Origin: Lacinutrix mariniflava
Lineage (GTDB): Bacteria > Bacteroidota > Bacteroidia > Flavobacteriales > Flavobacteriaceae
Direction of reading: 5' to 3'
Length of the DNA: 64,000 nt
Assembly (NCBI RefSeq): GCF_001418015.1
Contig: NZ_LIQG01000032.1
Coordinates: 1-64,000, forward strand
Within the stretch, counting starts at the first letter, position 1. The number at the start of each line of letters is the position of its first letter. Of this stretch, positions 18,031 through 26,931 are shown in pieces. A model generated the notes under the pieces. It did not search any database. It saw nothing but the letters and a program-made list of their open reading frames with translations, and was not told where the DNA came from. The translations under genes were made by a program, and so were the position numbers.

Positions 18031-18055
18031 ATTTAATGTTTAAATAACATTAAAT
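18031..18055 (-). promoter_or_regulatory. palindrome upstream of acnB
   Basis: ATTTAATGTT (18031-18040) and AACATTAAAT (18046-18055) form a perfect 10-bp inverted repeat with a 5-nt spacer, 79 nt upstream of the acnB start. It lies in a 476-nt AT-rich region (17953-18428) in which no gene is seen. It may be an operator; the binding protein is unknown. Confidence 0.35.
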
Positions 18056-18428
18056 GTTTGATTAAAATTGGAACTCAAAAGTACGAAATATTGAAGAATT
18101 TAAAAATTTGTAACGCTTTTCAGAAATGTTTACGAATTATTTAATAAAATGAAATCATTAAGATAAATACATGTCAAAATGATATTTTTTTAGACAAAAA
18201 AAGAACAAATTAATAAGTGTGCACTAATTATTTCTTCAAGTAACAAAAGTCTAAAAGATAATATTTTGCTATTTGATAATAATAAATAGTTATTTTACAA
18301 TCAAAAGACAATTAAGCTATGCCTATTAAATGTGAAATATCTAATTGTTTTTAATTTTGAATCTAATTTATATTTCTATATTTTTACTAAGCTTTAAAAT
18401 TTTACTCAAAACATAAAAAAACCTTCTA

Positions 18429-19001
18429 TTGACAGTAAAACATACAAAAAAAAGATTCCCAATTGTATCTTATGAAGATGCGGATTCACGAGTAAAAGCT
18501 ATTTACGACGACTCGAAAAAAACATTTCAACTCCCGTATGTAATGAATTGGTTTAAATGTCAAGGTAATAATGCTATTTTATTAGAAGGTAATTGGGCAA
18601 AATTAAAGGCTACTTTAATACAAGGAAATATTCCGAATGTACTAAAGCAACTTATTATATATAATGTTTCTAAAGAAAGAGGCTGCGATTATTGCTCTGT
18701 AGCTCACGGTCTTTTTGCAGATAATATGAGTGAAATATTTTCAAAAAATGAAGGTTTTAAAGTCACAGAAAACTTAGATTCCACTCTTATTCCTGAAAGC
18801 TATAGAATTGCAATTAAAGTAGTAACAAAAGCTGCATTACATCATTCTGAAATAACTGATTTAGATTTTAAATCTTTAGAAGATGCTGGTTTTGATGATG
18901 CTGAAATACAAGAGTTAATGGCTCAAGCAGATTTAGTAAATATGCTTAATACTATTGCTGATATTTCTGGAATAACAATAGATAAAGAATTGATGGAGTA
19001 A
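18429..19001 (+). CDS. AhpD-like carboxymuconolactone decarboxylase family protein
   Basis: 190 residues. The central helix holds RGCDYCSVAHGLFADNMSE, the CxxC-x-x-H arrangement of AhpD-type peroxidase partners in the carboxymuconolactone decarboxylase superfamily. The start is inferred: TTG at 18429 is the only candidate that keeps the N-terminal helices, as the first in-frame ATG is near residue 40. It probably is a thiol-based peroxidase or related redox enzyme. The sensor-like gene begins 24 nt downstream, so all three genes to 20256 probably form an operon, linking redox state and signalling. Confidence 0.75.
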   Translation: MTVKHTKKRFPIVSYEDADSRVKAIYDDSKKTFQLPYVMNWFKCQGNNAILLEGNWAKLKATLIQGNIPNVLKQLIIYNVSKERGCDYCSVAHGLFADNMSEIFSKNEGFKVTENLDSTLIPESYRIAIKVVTKAALHHSEITDLDFKSLEDAGFDDAEIQELMAQADLVNMLNTIADISGITIDKELME

Positions 19002-19025
19002 GAAACTAATTAAAACATATAAATA

Positions 19026-19868
19026 TTGAATCTTTTAACAAGTAAATATCGAATTACATATGAAGCTTTTTCTAAATTATCAGGAAGCATTAGTAAAGCG
19101 TTTGATACTAAAGAATTGGTCTCTGTTACCAGTAAAAACTTAAAATATTTAATAGATTCTCGTCTTTTAAGAATATCAATTTTAATGAATGACGATTCGT
19201 ATTCGTTCACGTTTTCTTCTAATGGTGGCTCAAATATAGAGTCTAATAAACTATATGATTTTGAAACTAGACTTTTAGACGAGAAAGTGCCCATAATTAA
19301 TTCTGACATACCACAAGAACTCGACCAATACATAGACCTAAATGCATTAACAAACCCTCTTCATTGGGGATGGTTGTTTGAGCGTGCAAATATTAAAATT
19401 TGTGTTTCAATTTTATCTGATGACAAAAAATTATTTACAAAAACTGATATTAATATTCTACACTTACTTGTAGATAGTTTTACAACTAAATTTCAACAAT
19501 TACATTTATCGAATCTATTATTAGAAAAAAATAAAAACCTCGAAAATGCCTTGAAGTTAATTGCTAAAAAAAATAAAGAAATTGAGAAAATATTAGAGTA
19601 CCAACAGGATATTATTAGTAATAAAACTAAAGAGGTAAAATTAAAAAACAGTGAACTCCTTGAAATATCAAAAATAAACGCTCATGATTTAAGAGAACCC
19701 TTAACTAGGATTCTTGGTTTGATTGAGATTTCTCAATTTTATAAGCCGGAGCAATTAAATGATGCTATATTTGTGCATTTAAAAACCTCTGCTATGGATC
19801 TCGACCTCGTACTTAAACAAGTTGTTAAAGTAAGTACTAGCTCAATTAACGCTCCATTAAAAACATAA
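19026..19868 (+). CDS. GAF-like sensor with histidine phosphotransfer domain but no ATPase domain
   Basis: 280 residues with a TTG start at 19026. Residues ~15-160 look like a GAF-type sensor domain (ILMNDDSYSFTFSS, then ANIKICVSIL), then a coiled coil (165-215) and a dimerisation/phosphotransfer helix pair with the H-box AHDLREPLTRI (His220). The reading ends soon after the second helix, and no N, G1 or G2 boxes of a HATPase follow before the next gene 1 nt later. It cannot autophosphorylate alone; it may accept phosphate from another kinase or act as a dimeric phosphotransfer protein. No frame-shifted ATPase remnant is seen downstream. Confidence 0.7.
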   Translation: MNLLTSKYRITYEAFSKLSGSISKAFDTKELVSVTSKNLKYLIDSRLLRISILMNDDSYSFTFSSNGGSNIESNKLYDFETRLLDEKVPIINSDIPQELDQYIDLNALTNPLHWGWLFERANIKICVSILSDDKKLFTKTDINILHLLVDSFTTKFQQLHLSNLLLEKNKNLENALKLIAKKNKEIEKILEYQQDIISNKTKEVKLKNSELLEISKINAHDLREPLTRILGLIEISQFYKPEQLNDAIFVHLKTSAMDLDLVLKQVVKVSTSSINAPLKT

Positions 19869-19869
19869 G

Positions 19870-20256
19870 ATGGAGAAAAAGACATCACATATTAAAATTT
19901 TTTTAGTGGATGATCAAGCCATTACAAATTTAATATCTAAAAAACTTATTGAGGTTTCTGGGTTGAGTGATTGTGTTTACGACTTTATATGTCCTAAAAA
20001 GGCCCTTAACGCTATATCAGAATATCATCCAGATCTTATTCTTCTTGATTTAAACATGCCCGAAATTGATGGTTGGGAATTTATAAAGCGTTTAAATACC
20101 ATAACACATAAGTCTAAAATTGTTATAGTTACTTCAAGCACAAGTATTATGGATAAGCAAATGGCAAAAAAAGAGAAAAATGTTATAGATTTTTATAGTA
20201 AACCTTTAAATCTTAAAAGCATGAAAGAAATATTTAATAAATTAGCTTTAGACTAA
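19870..20256 (+). CDS. single-domain response regulator
   Basis: 128 residues that are only a receiver domain: acidic pair VDD (Asp14, Asp15), phosphoacceptor Asp60 in LILLDLNMPEIDGWE, Thr/Ser in VIVTSS and the conserved Lys in FYSKPLN. There is no output domain, so it acts by protein contact, like CheY. It starts 1 nt after the sensor-like gene and is surely translationally coupled to it; that protein's His220 is its likeliest phosphate partner. Confidence 0.88.
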   Translation: MEKKTSHIKIFLVDDQAITNLISKKLIEVSGLSDCVYDFICPKKALNAISEYHPDLILLDLNMPEIDGWEFIKRLNTITHKSKIVIVTSSTSIMDKQMAKKEKNVIDFYSKPLNLKSMKEIFNKLALD

Positions 20257-20308
20257 AGCTTTTAGATTAAATAATCCTTACTTGGGAGTCTACTTTATTG
20301 ATAAGAAT

Positions 20309-20500
20309 TTACTTCTTAAAAAAGTATTTTATTAAAATCACCATTAATACTACTAAACTAACAACTTCGATTAAGACACCTAAAGTTAGTAATTCTGGCG
20401 CAAAAGGCCAATGTTGAATTTTAAACAAAGCACCAAGTATATTAAATATCACTCCAAATATGAAAATAACTAATGGAAGAATAAACTGTTTAGCTTTCAT
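20309..20500 (-). CDS. small membrane protein with GldL-like motif
   Basis: 63 residues with two membrane helices. The core LGALFKIQHWPFAPELLTLG is very like the N-terminal membrane hairpin of GldL, the motor component of gliding and type IX secretion, but the cytoplasmic domain of GldL is missing. The start codon abuts the moxR stop codon with no gap, so it is cotranscribed with the ATPase. Role unknown; calling it gldL would be wrong. Confidence 0.65.
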   Translation of the reverse strand: MKAKQFILPLVIFIFGVIFNILGALFKIQHWPFAPELLTLGVLIEVVSLVVLMVILIKYFFKK

Positions 20501-21454
20501 TTAAAACAGACTTTTAATAATCTGTTCTTCGCTTACGCCTTCAGCTTCAGCTTTATAGTTCTTAATAATTCTATGTCTTAAAATGCTAGTTGCCACAGCT
20601 TGTACGTTTTCAATATCTGGAGAAAACTTACCATTAATCGCTGCATGCGTTTTTGCTGCTAAAATTAAGTTTTGAGAGGCTCTAGGTCCTGCTCCCCAAT
20701 CTATATACTGCTTTACTAAATCTGCAGCTGTATCTTTATTTGGTCGTGTTTTAGCAACCATTTTAACAGCATATTCTATAACATTATCTGCTACAGGAAT
20801 ACGACGAATTAATTGCTGAAAATCTATAATTTCTTGTGCATTAAACAATGCGTTTACAGTTGGTTTAGCATCGCTTGTTGTTGCTTTTACAACTTGTACT
20901 TCTTCATCAAACGTTGGGTAGTCTAAATTAATAGCAAACATAAAACGGTCTAATTGTGCTTCTGGTAAAGGATAAGTTCCTTCTTGCTCAATTGGGTTTT
21001 GAGTTGCTAAAACAAAGTATGGTAAATCTAATTTGTAATTATGTCCTGCAACCGTTACTGATCTTTCTTGCATGGCCTCTAATAAGGCTGCTTGCGTTTT
21101 AGGTGGTGTACGGTTTATTTCATCTGCTAAAATAATATTAGCGAATATTGGACCTTTAATAAATTTAAAGTTTCTGCTTTCGTCTAGAATTTCACTACCC
21201 AAAATATCACTAGGCATTAAATCTGGTGTAAATTGAATACGTTTAAAATCTAATCCTAAAGTTTGTGCAATGGTATTTACCATTAACGTTTTTGCTAAAC
21301 CTGGTACACCTATTAATAAGGCGTGACCTCCCGAAAAAATGGAAATTAATATTTGATTTACAACATCATCTTGACCTACAATTACTTTTGCAATCTCTTG
21401 TCTTAATCCGTTATACTTTTTTACTAATTGATTTATAGCTGCTACGTCTGACAT
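20501..21454 (-). CDS. MoxR-family AAA+ ATPase
   Basis: 317 residues. Walker A in LLIGVPGLAKTLMVN, Walker B in ANIILADEINRTPPKTQ, sensor 1 in VLATQNPIEQEGTYPLPEAQ and a C-terminal lid mark it as a MoxR ATPase. Such proteins often help fold or activate partners with von Willebrand A domains, which are not seen adjacent here. It follows three periplasmic foldase genes on the same strand, 14 nt after the last, so one transcript is likely. It ends at the start of the small GldL-like gene. Confidence 0.9.
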   Translation of the reverse strand: MSDVAAINQLVKKYNGLRQEIAKVIVGQDDVVNQILISIFSGGHALLIGVPGLAKTLMVNTIAQTLGLDFKRIQFTPDLMPSDILGSEILDESRNFKFIKGPIFANIILADEINRTPPKTQAALLEAMQERSVTVAGHNYKLDLPYFVLATQNPIEQEGTYPLPEAQLDRFMFAINLDYPTFDEEVQVVKATTSDAKPTVNALFNAQEIIDFQQLIRRIPVADNVIEYAVKMVAKTRPNKDTAADLVKQYIDWGAGPRASQNLILAAKTHAAINGKFSPDIENVQAVATSILRHRIIKNYKAEAEGVSEEQIIKSLF

Positions 21455-21468
21455 TCTTTTATTCTATA

Positions 21469-22920
21469 TTATTTTTTAAGCCAATTGTTAGTAAAATCAC
21501 AATCTCTATAATCTCCACTTATTTTAATGTAAGTATCTAATATTTTCTCTTCTTGCCATTTACCAATAGCATCTAAACGTTTTTCGTTAAGCGCTAATTC
21601 TTTTATTTTAAGATAATCACGAGAGTAATTTGCCTCATGTTCATCAATTCTATCTGTAACTGTTAATATCTTGAATTGTACATTTCCAATTTCATCTCTA
21701 TCTACAAGAACATCAGATACTGTATTGTTATCCAAATCCTGAATTTTAACATAGATTTCAGTATCTATTTTAGTTAATTCAAAATTATAATCTTGGGTTG
21801 CAGGATTAATTAATTGACCACCTTGAAACTTAGTTTCAATTTCGTCACTAACTTCTCTTGCTGCATCTGCGAAAGTAATACTACCCTCTTCAATGTTTTT
21901 CTTAGTCTCTTCAATTTTCTCCTTTGCTGCTTTTACAGAACTTTCTGCTACTTCTGGAATCATTAAAATGTGTCTTACATCATATTCTTGACCTCTAATT
22001 TTCTCAAGTAATATAATATGGTAACCATATTGTGTTTTAAAAGGTTCTGAAATCTCACCTTCCTGCAAAGAAAAAGCAACTTCTCTAAATTCTTTAACCA
22101 TTCTTGGTCTAGAGCGATTCATTGGAGGTAATGCACCTCCATTTTTCTTAGAACCTGGATCGTCTGAATTAAATAAAGCCTTAGATCTAAAATTGGCTCC
22201 ATTTTCTTCAACATCTCTCTTTATTGCTTTAAGCTTATCAAGTACATTATCTATTTCTATTTGTGTTGGCTCTGGCTTAAGTACTATTTGCGCAACTTTA
22301 AGTTCTGTACCAAAAGTTGGACGTTGATCTTTAGGAATTTTATTAAAGAACTGACGTACCTCTTCTGGAGTTACTTCAATCTCGTCAATAATTTTACGTT
22401 GCATTTCCGAACCTAATTTCTGAGACTTATTAATTTCGAACATTTCGTCTCTTAAACTCTCCTCATCTGCTTTCTTATAAAAGTCTAAAACATCTTGCAT
22501 GTTTCCACCAACCTGCTGCTTAATTTGCTCTAATTGCTGACTAACATAAGAACGAATTTCGGCATCATTAACAACAATACTATCTTGTATTGCATGGTGA
22601 GCATATAACTTATCTTCTAAAAGCTTTCCAAATAATTGACATCTAGAAATAGCAGATGGATCTCCACCTTGTGCTTTTAACTGTAGCAATGTTTTATCGA
22701 TATCAGATTCTAAAATAATATAATCTCCCACTACTGCAGACACACCATCTACTTTTATATTTGTTGTTGGTTTAATACTGTCTACAACTTTTTCAGCTTT
22801 AGGTGTTTCATCAATAATCTCTTGAGCTAATATTCCATTAGCTACAAAAAGTGTTAAGCAAACTGCTATTATGTGTTTCAAATTAATTGTAAATTTCAAA
22901 TTGTTTATTTTTAATTGCAT
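21469..22920 (-). CDS. SurA-like periplasmic peptidyl-prolyl isomerase
   Basis: 483 residues as read from the ATG at 22920; that start overlaps the upstream gene by 38 nt, and a TTG at 22879-22881 (residue 14), just after the upstream stop, would give a cleaner signal peptide beginning at LKHIIAV. The SurA N-terminal fold (SAVVGDYIILESDID) is followed by two PpiC parvulin domains (ELKVAQIVL, DVRHILMIPE) . It should assist outer-membrane protein folding in the periplasm. It is the last of three consecutive foldase genes. Confidence 0.85.
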   Translation of the reverse strand: MQLKINNLKFTINLKHIIAVCLTLFVANGILAQEIIDETPKAEKVVDSIKPTTNIKVDGVSAVVGDYIILESDIDKTLLQLKAQGGDPSAISRCQLFGKLLEDKLYAHHAIQDSIVVNDAEIRSYVSQQLEQIKQQVGGNMQDVLDFYKKADEESLRDEMFEINKSQKLGSEMQRKIIDEIEVTPEEVRQFFNKIPKDQRPTFGTELKVAQIVLKPEPTQIEIDNVLDKLKAIKRDVEENGANFRSKALFNSDDPGSKKNGGALPPMNRSRPRMVKEFREVAFSLQEGEISEPFKTQYGYHIILLEKIRGQEYDVRHILMIPEVAESSVKAAKEKIEETKKNIEEGSITFADAAREVSDEIETKFQGGQLINPATQDYNFELTKIDTEIYVKIQDLDNNTVSDVLVDRDEIGNVQFKILTVTDRIDEHEANYSRDYLKIKELALNEKRLDAIGKWQEEKILDTYIKISGDYRDCDFTNNWLKK

Positions 22921-23737
22921 CTTTTGTAATATCCTTTTCTAGTTGTCTTACCAGTTCTAACTTACGTTTATTTACTACTATCTGCTTAATTGTTGGTCGC
23001 ACATACTCTAAAGGAGCCTCTGCATTTCTAAGTAAGACGTCGTTAATTTGCATCAAATATAGTCCTAATGAATCTTTGCTTTGTATAAAATTAGATTTTT
23101 TTAACAGTTCATTTTTATTATCTGTAGTAACTGTTGGTATTTTTGTAATTACTTGATCTAATCTTATCCAAACTGAATCGTTTAATGAATAGGACTTAAA
23201 TTGAATTGCTATGGCATTTAACTCATGTTTATCCTTAGCATTAAAACGTTTAAACTTTTCCTTAACCTCACTAAAATCGAGTCTATTTTCATCTATATTA
23301 ATATATCTAAATTTCACCAGGTCTTCATTAAGTTTAAAAGCCTGCTTATTTTTTTCGTAATACTTAGTCGCCTCAATTGTTGAAACAACAGTATCTAAGT
23401 TTTTATACACTAAAGCCTCTAAATAAGCTTTACTATACAAATCGTTTTTGTATTGCTCTATTAAAAGCTTAAATTCTTCCTGAGTCCTATCTTCTAAATT
23501 TAAAGTAGCACCTTGAACTAATAATTGTTCTGTAGCCCAATTATTAATAAAATTATTAACTATAACAGTACTATCCTGTTTTGTATAGTTTTCTGGGAGT
23601 ATAGTTTTTATATCCTCTTTATACAAGTAAGTTTCATTTACTCTAGCAATTGCATCTTCAGTTTCAACTTGCCTAAAATATTCGCAAGAAGAAAAAGTAA
23701 AACCAATAATTACACAAAATACAATTCGCTTTAACAT
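22883..23737 (-). CDS. foldase-like lipoprotein without a parvulin domain
   Basis: 284 residues with lipobox GFTFSSCEYF. The N-terminal part (AIARVNETYLYKEDIKTIL, then NNFINNWATEQLLVQGA) resembles the SurA/PpiC N-terminal chaperone domain, but the parvulin motifs seen in its two neighbours are not recognisable. It probably is a chaperone partner in the same envelope pathway. The start is one base after the previous gene's stop, and its end overlaps the next gene, so the three foldase genes are coupled. Confidence 0.7.
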   Translation of the reverse strand: MLKRIVFCVIIGFTFSSCEYFRQVETEDAIARVNETYLYKEDIKTILPENYTKQDSTVIVNNFINNWATEQLLVQGATLNLEDRTQEEFKLLIEQYKNDLYSKAYLEALVYKNLDTVVSTIEATKYYEKNKQAFKLNEDLVKFRYINIDENRLDFSEVKEKFKRFNAKDKHELNAIAIQFKSYSLNDSVWIRLDQVITKIPTVTTDNKNELLKKSNFIQSKDSLGLYLMQINDVLLRNAEAPLEYVRPTIKQIVVNKRKLELVRQLEKDITKDAIKNKQFEIYN

Positions 23738-23738
23738 A

Positions 23739-25694
23739 TTAGTTTTTTAAAGTTTGTTTTATACTCTTTAGCACCTCTGGATTAACTTTTACCAAATATT
23801 TATCTTGCAACTCTTTAAGCCAGTTCTCTTCTTTAAAAATTTGGTAATCGCTTGTTACAAGTCCTTTAGCTTCTTCAAACGTTTTTGGTCTTTTAGGTAA
23901 AACCTTACTAACATTAACAACTACAAAAGCATCATTGTGCTTATAAACTTTAGAAACTCCTATTTTAAAGCTAAAATCTTCTGGTAACGCTTGATGCTTT
24001 TTATCCATTTCTCCTGAAGAAAAACTAACATTCACCTGACCTTTAGTATTTACTAAGTTTTTCATGCCTTCAATATCGACATCTTTCTCCATTAATTTTG
24101 CGATTTTTTTTACAATATTTTTTTTAACTGAAGAAGCCACTACTGCGTTTATACGCTCTGGAAAGAAATAACTACTTTCATGCGTACTATAGTAGTTCTC
24201 TAGTGCCACAGAATCGTTTTTGGCAACATTCCATATTTCGGTTTCCATTAAATCGAACAACAACAAACCGTCTCTATATTCACCAACAATTTGGGCATAG
24301 TCTATGTTTTCGATTATGAGATTATCTTCTTGATATTTTTGTAGTTCGTTTTCTAAGAAACTTTCATAAGCACTATCTACAACATTAGCTATTTCAGTGA
24401 TCTTATTATAATAATTGCGTTGGTTTTTGATTAAAAACTCTCCAAAATCATTATAAGTTAATATACGTTCTTGAATCTTAAAAAATGTTTTTTCTGCTTC
24501 AAATTTTAAAGGCAGGCTCCAGCTATTATTAAAATAGTCTTGACTTACAATCTCTTTAAAGTAGTTTAAATCATTAGTGTTTTCTGTTATTGTATATCTT
24601 TCTTTTAACCCTTTTATTCTAGAATCGTTAATTACTTTAGATCTTGAATCGCGTTTAATTTTTGATTCTAACTGTTGCTTCATTTCTTCAAAAGATGCAA
24701 TTCCTTTTTTTGCCTTCAGTTTAACTATATGCCATCCAAACTGAGTTTTAAAAGGCTTAGAAACATCATCAATATTTTCTAATCCGAATGCTACTTCCTC
24801 GAATTCCGAAGCACTAATCTCTCCGCTAGAAAACGGATTTAACATTCCTCCTTTACTTGAAGTACTTTTATCTTCAGATAATTGTTTCGCTAAAGCATCG
24901 AATGCTTCACCTTGTTGGATGCGTTTATAGATTTCTTTAATTTTAGTTTCACTTTCTTTATCATTCTTCTTATCTGTCTTAATCATAATATGTGCTACAG
25001 ACACTTCTCCTCTAGCTTCACGCTTATTAAAAACGTTTACTACGTGGTATCCAAAACGTGTTCTAAAAGGCTGAGACACTTCACCTACATTAGTATTAAA
25101 CGCCGCATTTTCGAAAGGGTAAACCATTTTAAATGCTGAAAAATAACCTAAATCTTCAGCAAAGATTGTTTTGCCATTATGTACCTCTTTTTGTACAGCC
25201 TTATAACCTTCATTTAAAACACGATCGCGTAATTTTAAAATTTGATTGTATGCTATTAAGGTATCTTTAGGACTCGCACTTGGCTCAATTCTTACTAGTA
25301 CATGACTTGCATTAACTTCCGTTTTTAATCTATTATGTGCTTCCTTAATCAAAGCATCCGTTACTTTATTATCTGTTAAATAATTTGCAGCTAATTGTTT
25401 TTTATAACTTTCAAATTCTCTTAAATAACTTGTTTTTTTATCTAATTCTAAACGCTTTGCTTCTTTTAGCTTTAGCTTATAATTTATAAAGAGTTTTAAA
25501 TAGCCATCAATATCTTTTTGAGATTCGTCCTTTACTAAATCTAGATTTTTATTATAAACCCTAATAAAATCCGAAGCATAAACCTGCTCATCATCAATTG
25601 TAAAAAGCACGTCTTGAGTTTGAGCTTGAGCTTGAACTAAGGAAATTGACGTGAAAATAAAAGTAAAAAAGAATGATAGGTATCTAATTTTCAT
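23739..25694 (-). CDS. PpiC-type periplasmic peptidyl-prolyl isomerase
   Basis: 651 residues with a signal peptide (MKIRYLSFFFTFIFTSISL...QAQ). Two parvulin domains lie between about residues 120 and 350: VNASHVLVRIEPSASP ... FRTRFGYHVVNVFNKREARG and VSVAHIMIKTDKK ... FKTQFGWHIVKLKAKKG. A long C-terminal helical part follows. Its place in the periplasm and its role in envelope protein folding are inferred from the signal peptide and domains. First gene of a run that goes through two more foldase genes to moxR. Confidence 0.88.
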   Translation of the reverse strand: MKIRYLSFFFTFIFTSISLVQAQAQTQDVLFTIDDEQVYASDFIRVYNKNLDLVKDESQKDIDGYLKLFINYKLKLKEAKRLELDKKTSYLREFESYKKQLAANYLTDNKVTDALIKEAHNRLKTEVNASHVLVRIEPSASPKDTLIAYNQILKLRDRVLNEGYKAVQKEVHNGKTIFAEDLGYFSAFKMVYPFENAAFNTNVGEVSQPFRTRFGYHVVNVFNKREARGEVSVAHIMIKTDKKNDKESETKIKEIYKRIQQGEAFDALAKQLSEDKSTSSKGGMLNPFSSGEISASEFEEVAFGLENIDDVSKPFKTQFGWHIVKLKAKKGIASFEEMKQQLESKIKRDSRSKVINDSRIKGLKERYTITENTNDLNYFKEIVSQDYFNNSWSLPLKFEAEKTFFKIQERILTYNDFGEFLIKNQRNYYNKITEIANVVDSAYESFLENELQKYQEDNLIIENIDYAQIVGEYRDGLLLFDLMETEIWNVAKNDSVALENYYSTHESSYFFPERINAVVASSVKKNIVKKIAKLMEKDVDIEGMKNLVNTKGQVNVSFSSGEMDKKHQALPEDFSFKIGVSKVYKHNDAFVVVNVSKVLPKRPKTFEEAKGLVTSDYQIFKEENWLKELQDKYLVKVNPEVLKSIKQTLKN

Positions 25695-25932
25695 AATTGT
25701 ATATAAATATTATAAAGTGATGCAAAAATAACAATATTAGCCTATAAAGCAAGCACAATACCAAACGATAGATGAAGAATATTTATTGTAGAAAAAATGT
25801 TTGTTTATTATGTAAATTACTTTAGATGCTAGTAAAGACGATCCTTTTAACGAATAAAAAAATCATTTAGCGACACTTTAATAACTGCTGCTATTAAATT
25901 GTATAATTTTGCTGTATTAACTTTTACATAAA

Positions 25933-26388
25933 ATGAAATACACTTCGCAGATAATTATAGAAGTTCCTCTTGAACACTTTATAAAAAAATTCGATAGTCA
26001 TGAAAACATGAAACATTGGCAACGTGGGTTAGAGAGTTTTGAACACGTTACTGGAGATCCTGGAGAAATTGGTGCAAAAATGAGGTTAAATTATAATTTT
26101 GGAAAGCGTAAAATAATACTGTTAGAAACCATTACCGAAAGCCAACTTCCTAAAAAGTTACACATGCACTACGACACAAAGGGCATGCACAACATACAAC
26201 AAAACTATTTTGAACAAACTCCTGAAGGTTTTACTAAGTGGGTGTGCAAAAGTGAATTTATACCTACAAATTTCTTCATGCATTTTATGATGGTATTAGC
26301 TCCAAATTCTTTAAAAAAACAATCTATTACCTACCTTAACGATTTTAAAAATTTTGCCGAAAAAGGCATTTCTGTAAAACATGCGTAA
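25933..26388 (+). CDS. SRPBCC (START-like) family protein
   Basis: 151 residues of the polyketide-cyclase/START-like fold: it begins YTSQIIIEVPLEHFIKKFDS, has the HWQRGLESFEHVTGDPGEIG segment and a long C-terminal helix (LKKQSITYLNDFKNFAEK). Such domains bind hydrophobic ligands. TAATTTTG at 25904-25911 is a possible -7 element. Its last 8 nt overlap the next gene, suggesting cotranscription and perhaps joint function. Ligand unknown. Confidence 0.75.
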   Translation: MKYTSQIIIEVPLEHFIKKFDSHENMKHWQRGLESFEHVTGDPGEIGAKMRLNYNFGKRKIILLETITESQLPKKLHMHYDTKGMHNIQQNYFEQTPEGFTKWVCKSEFIPTNFFMHFMMVLAPNSLKKQSITYLNDFKNFAEKGISVKHA

Positions 26389-26629
26389 ACTAAAATTAAT
26401 ATGGGATTTTAGAGGCCCTGATGGCTTAAAAATAGCCCAACATCACGAAATTCATTTAAAAGAATACATTTCTATTGAAAACCTGACTTTAAACGTTACT
26501 GGTTTTGAAATTATTAGTGATTTACACGCCATTGCTTTTATGGTAGTAAATGAAGATGAAATGAAACCCGTTAGAGATGCTTTAAAACCTCATCGCGGTC
26601 AAATTTATAATGCCGACTTATTACAATAG
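26381..26629 (+). CDS. small conserved-looking protein, function unknown
   Basis: 82 residues, soluble, no signal peptide. It starts inside the end of the SRPBCC gene (8-nt overlap). Readable features are KLIWDFRGPDGLKIAQHHEI near the start, with three His, and DEMKPVRDALKPHRGQIYN near the end. I do not recognise the family. The overlap and the tidy amphipathic composition argue that it is a real gene. Confidence 0.65.
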   Translation: MRKLKLIWDFRGPDGLKIAQHHEIHLKEYISIENLTLNVTGFEIISDLHAIAFMVVNEDEMKPVRDALKPHRGQIYNADLLQ

Positions 26630-26931
26630 AATACAATGATTAGAGTGCCATAAATATTTAGGTTTAAAATGGCTCCATGAAAACTCCTCTGTGCGGTAAC
26701 TCTAATTCAATTATTTTATATAAAATACTATATACTAAATAGTTAGAATACACTTTAACGAGAAACAATAAGCACTCATTCATATTTATCTTTTAATCTA
26801 TTAAAACTACTTTTTAACGAGTTTAAGTACTCTTAATAGAAAACATTCGCTTTTACATCCTTAATATTAGCGTTTTAACCGTGTTTAATGTATTTTTACC
26901 GAGCTATTCAAATATATTACACCTAAATCCT
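26630..26931. other. intergenic region with a palindromic element
   Basis: 302 nt with no gene. ATTAGAGT at 26639-26646 and ACTCTAAT at 26699-26706 form perfect arms, and inside them GCCAT/ATGGC can pair again, giving a bulged hairpin of about 70 nt. It has no T run, so it is not a plain terminator. The rest is AT-rich spacer. Confidence 0.35.

Noticed and set aside
19010-19333. Minus-strand frame of 107 codons inside the GAF-like sensor gene
   Set aside because: It is antisense to a gene with a recognisable H-box and coiled coil, and lacks any domain pattern.
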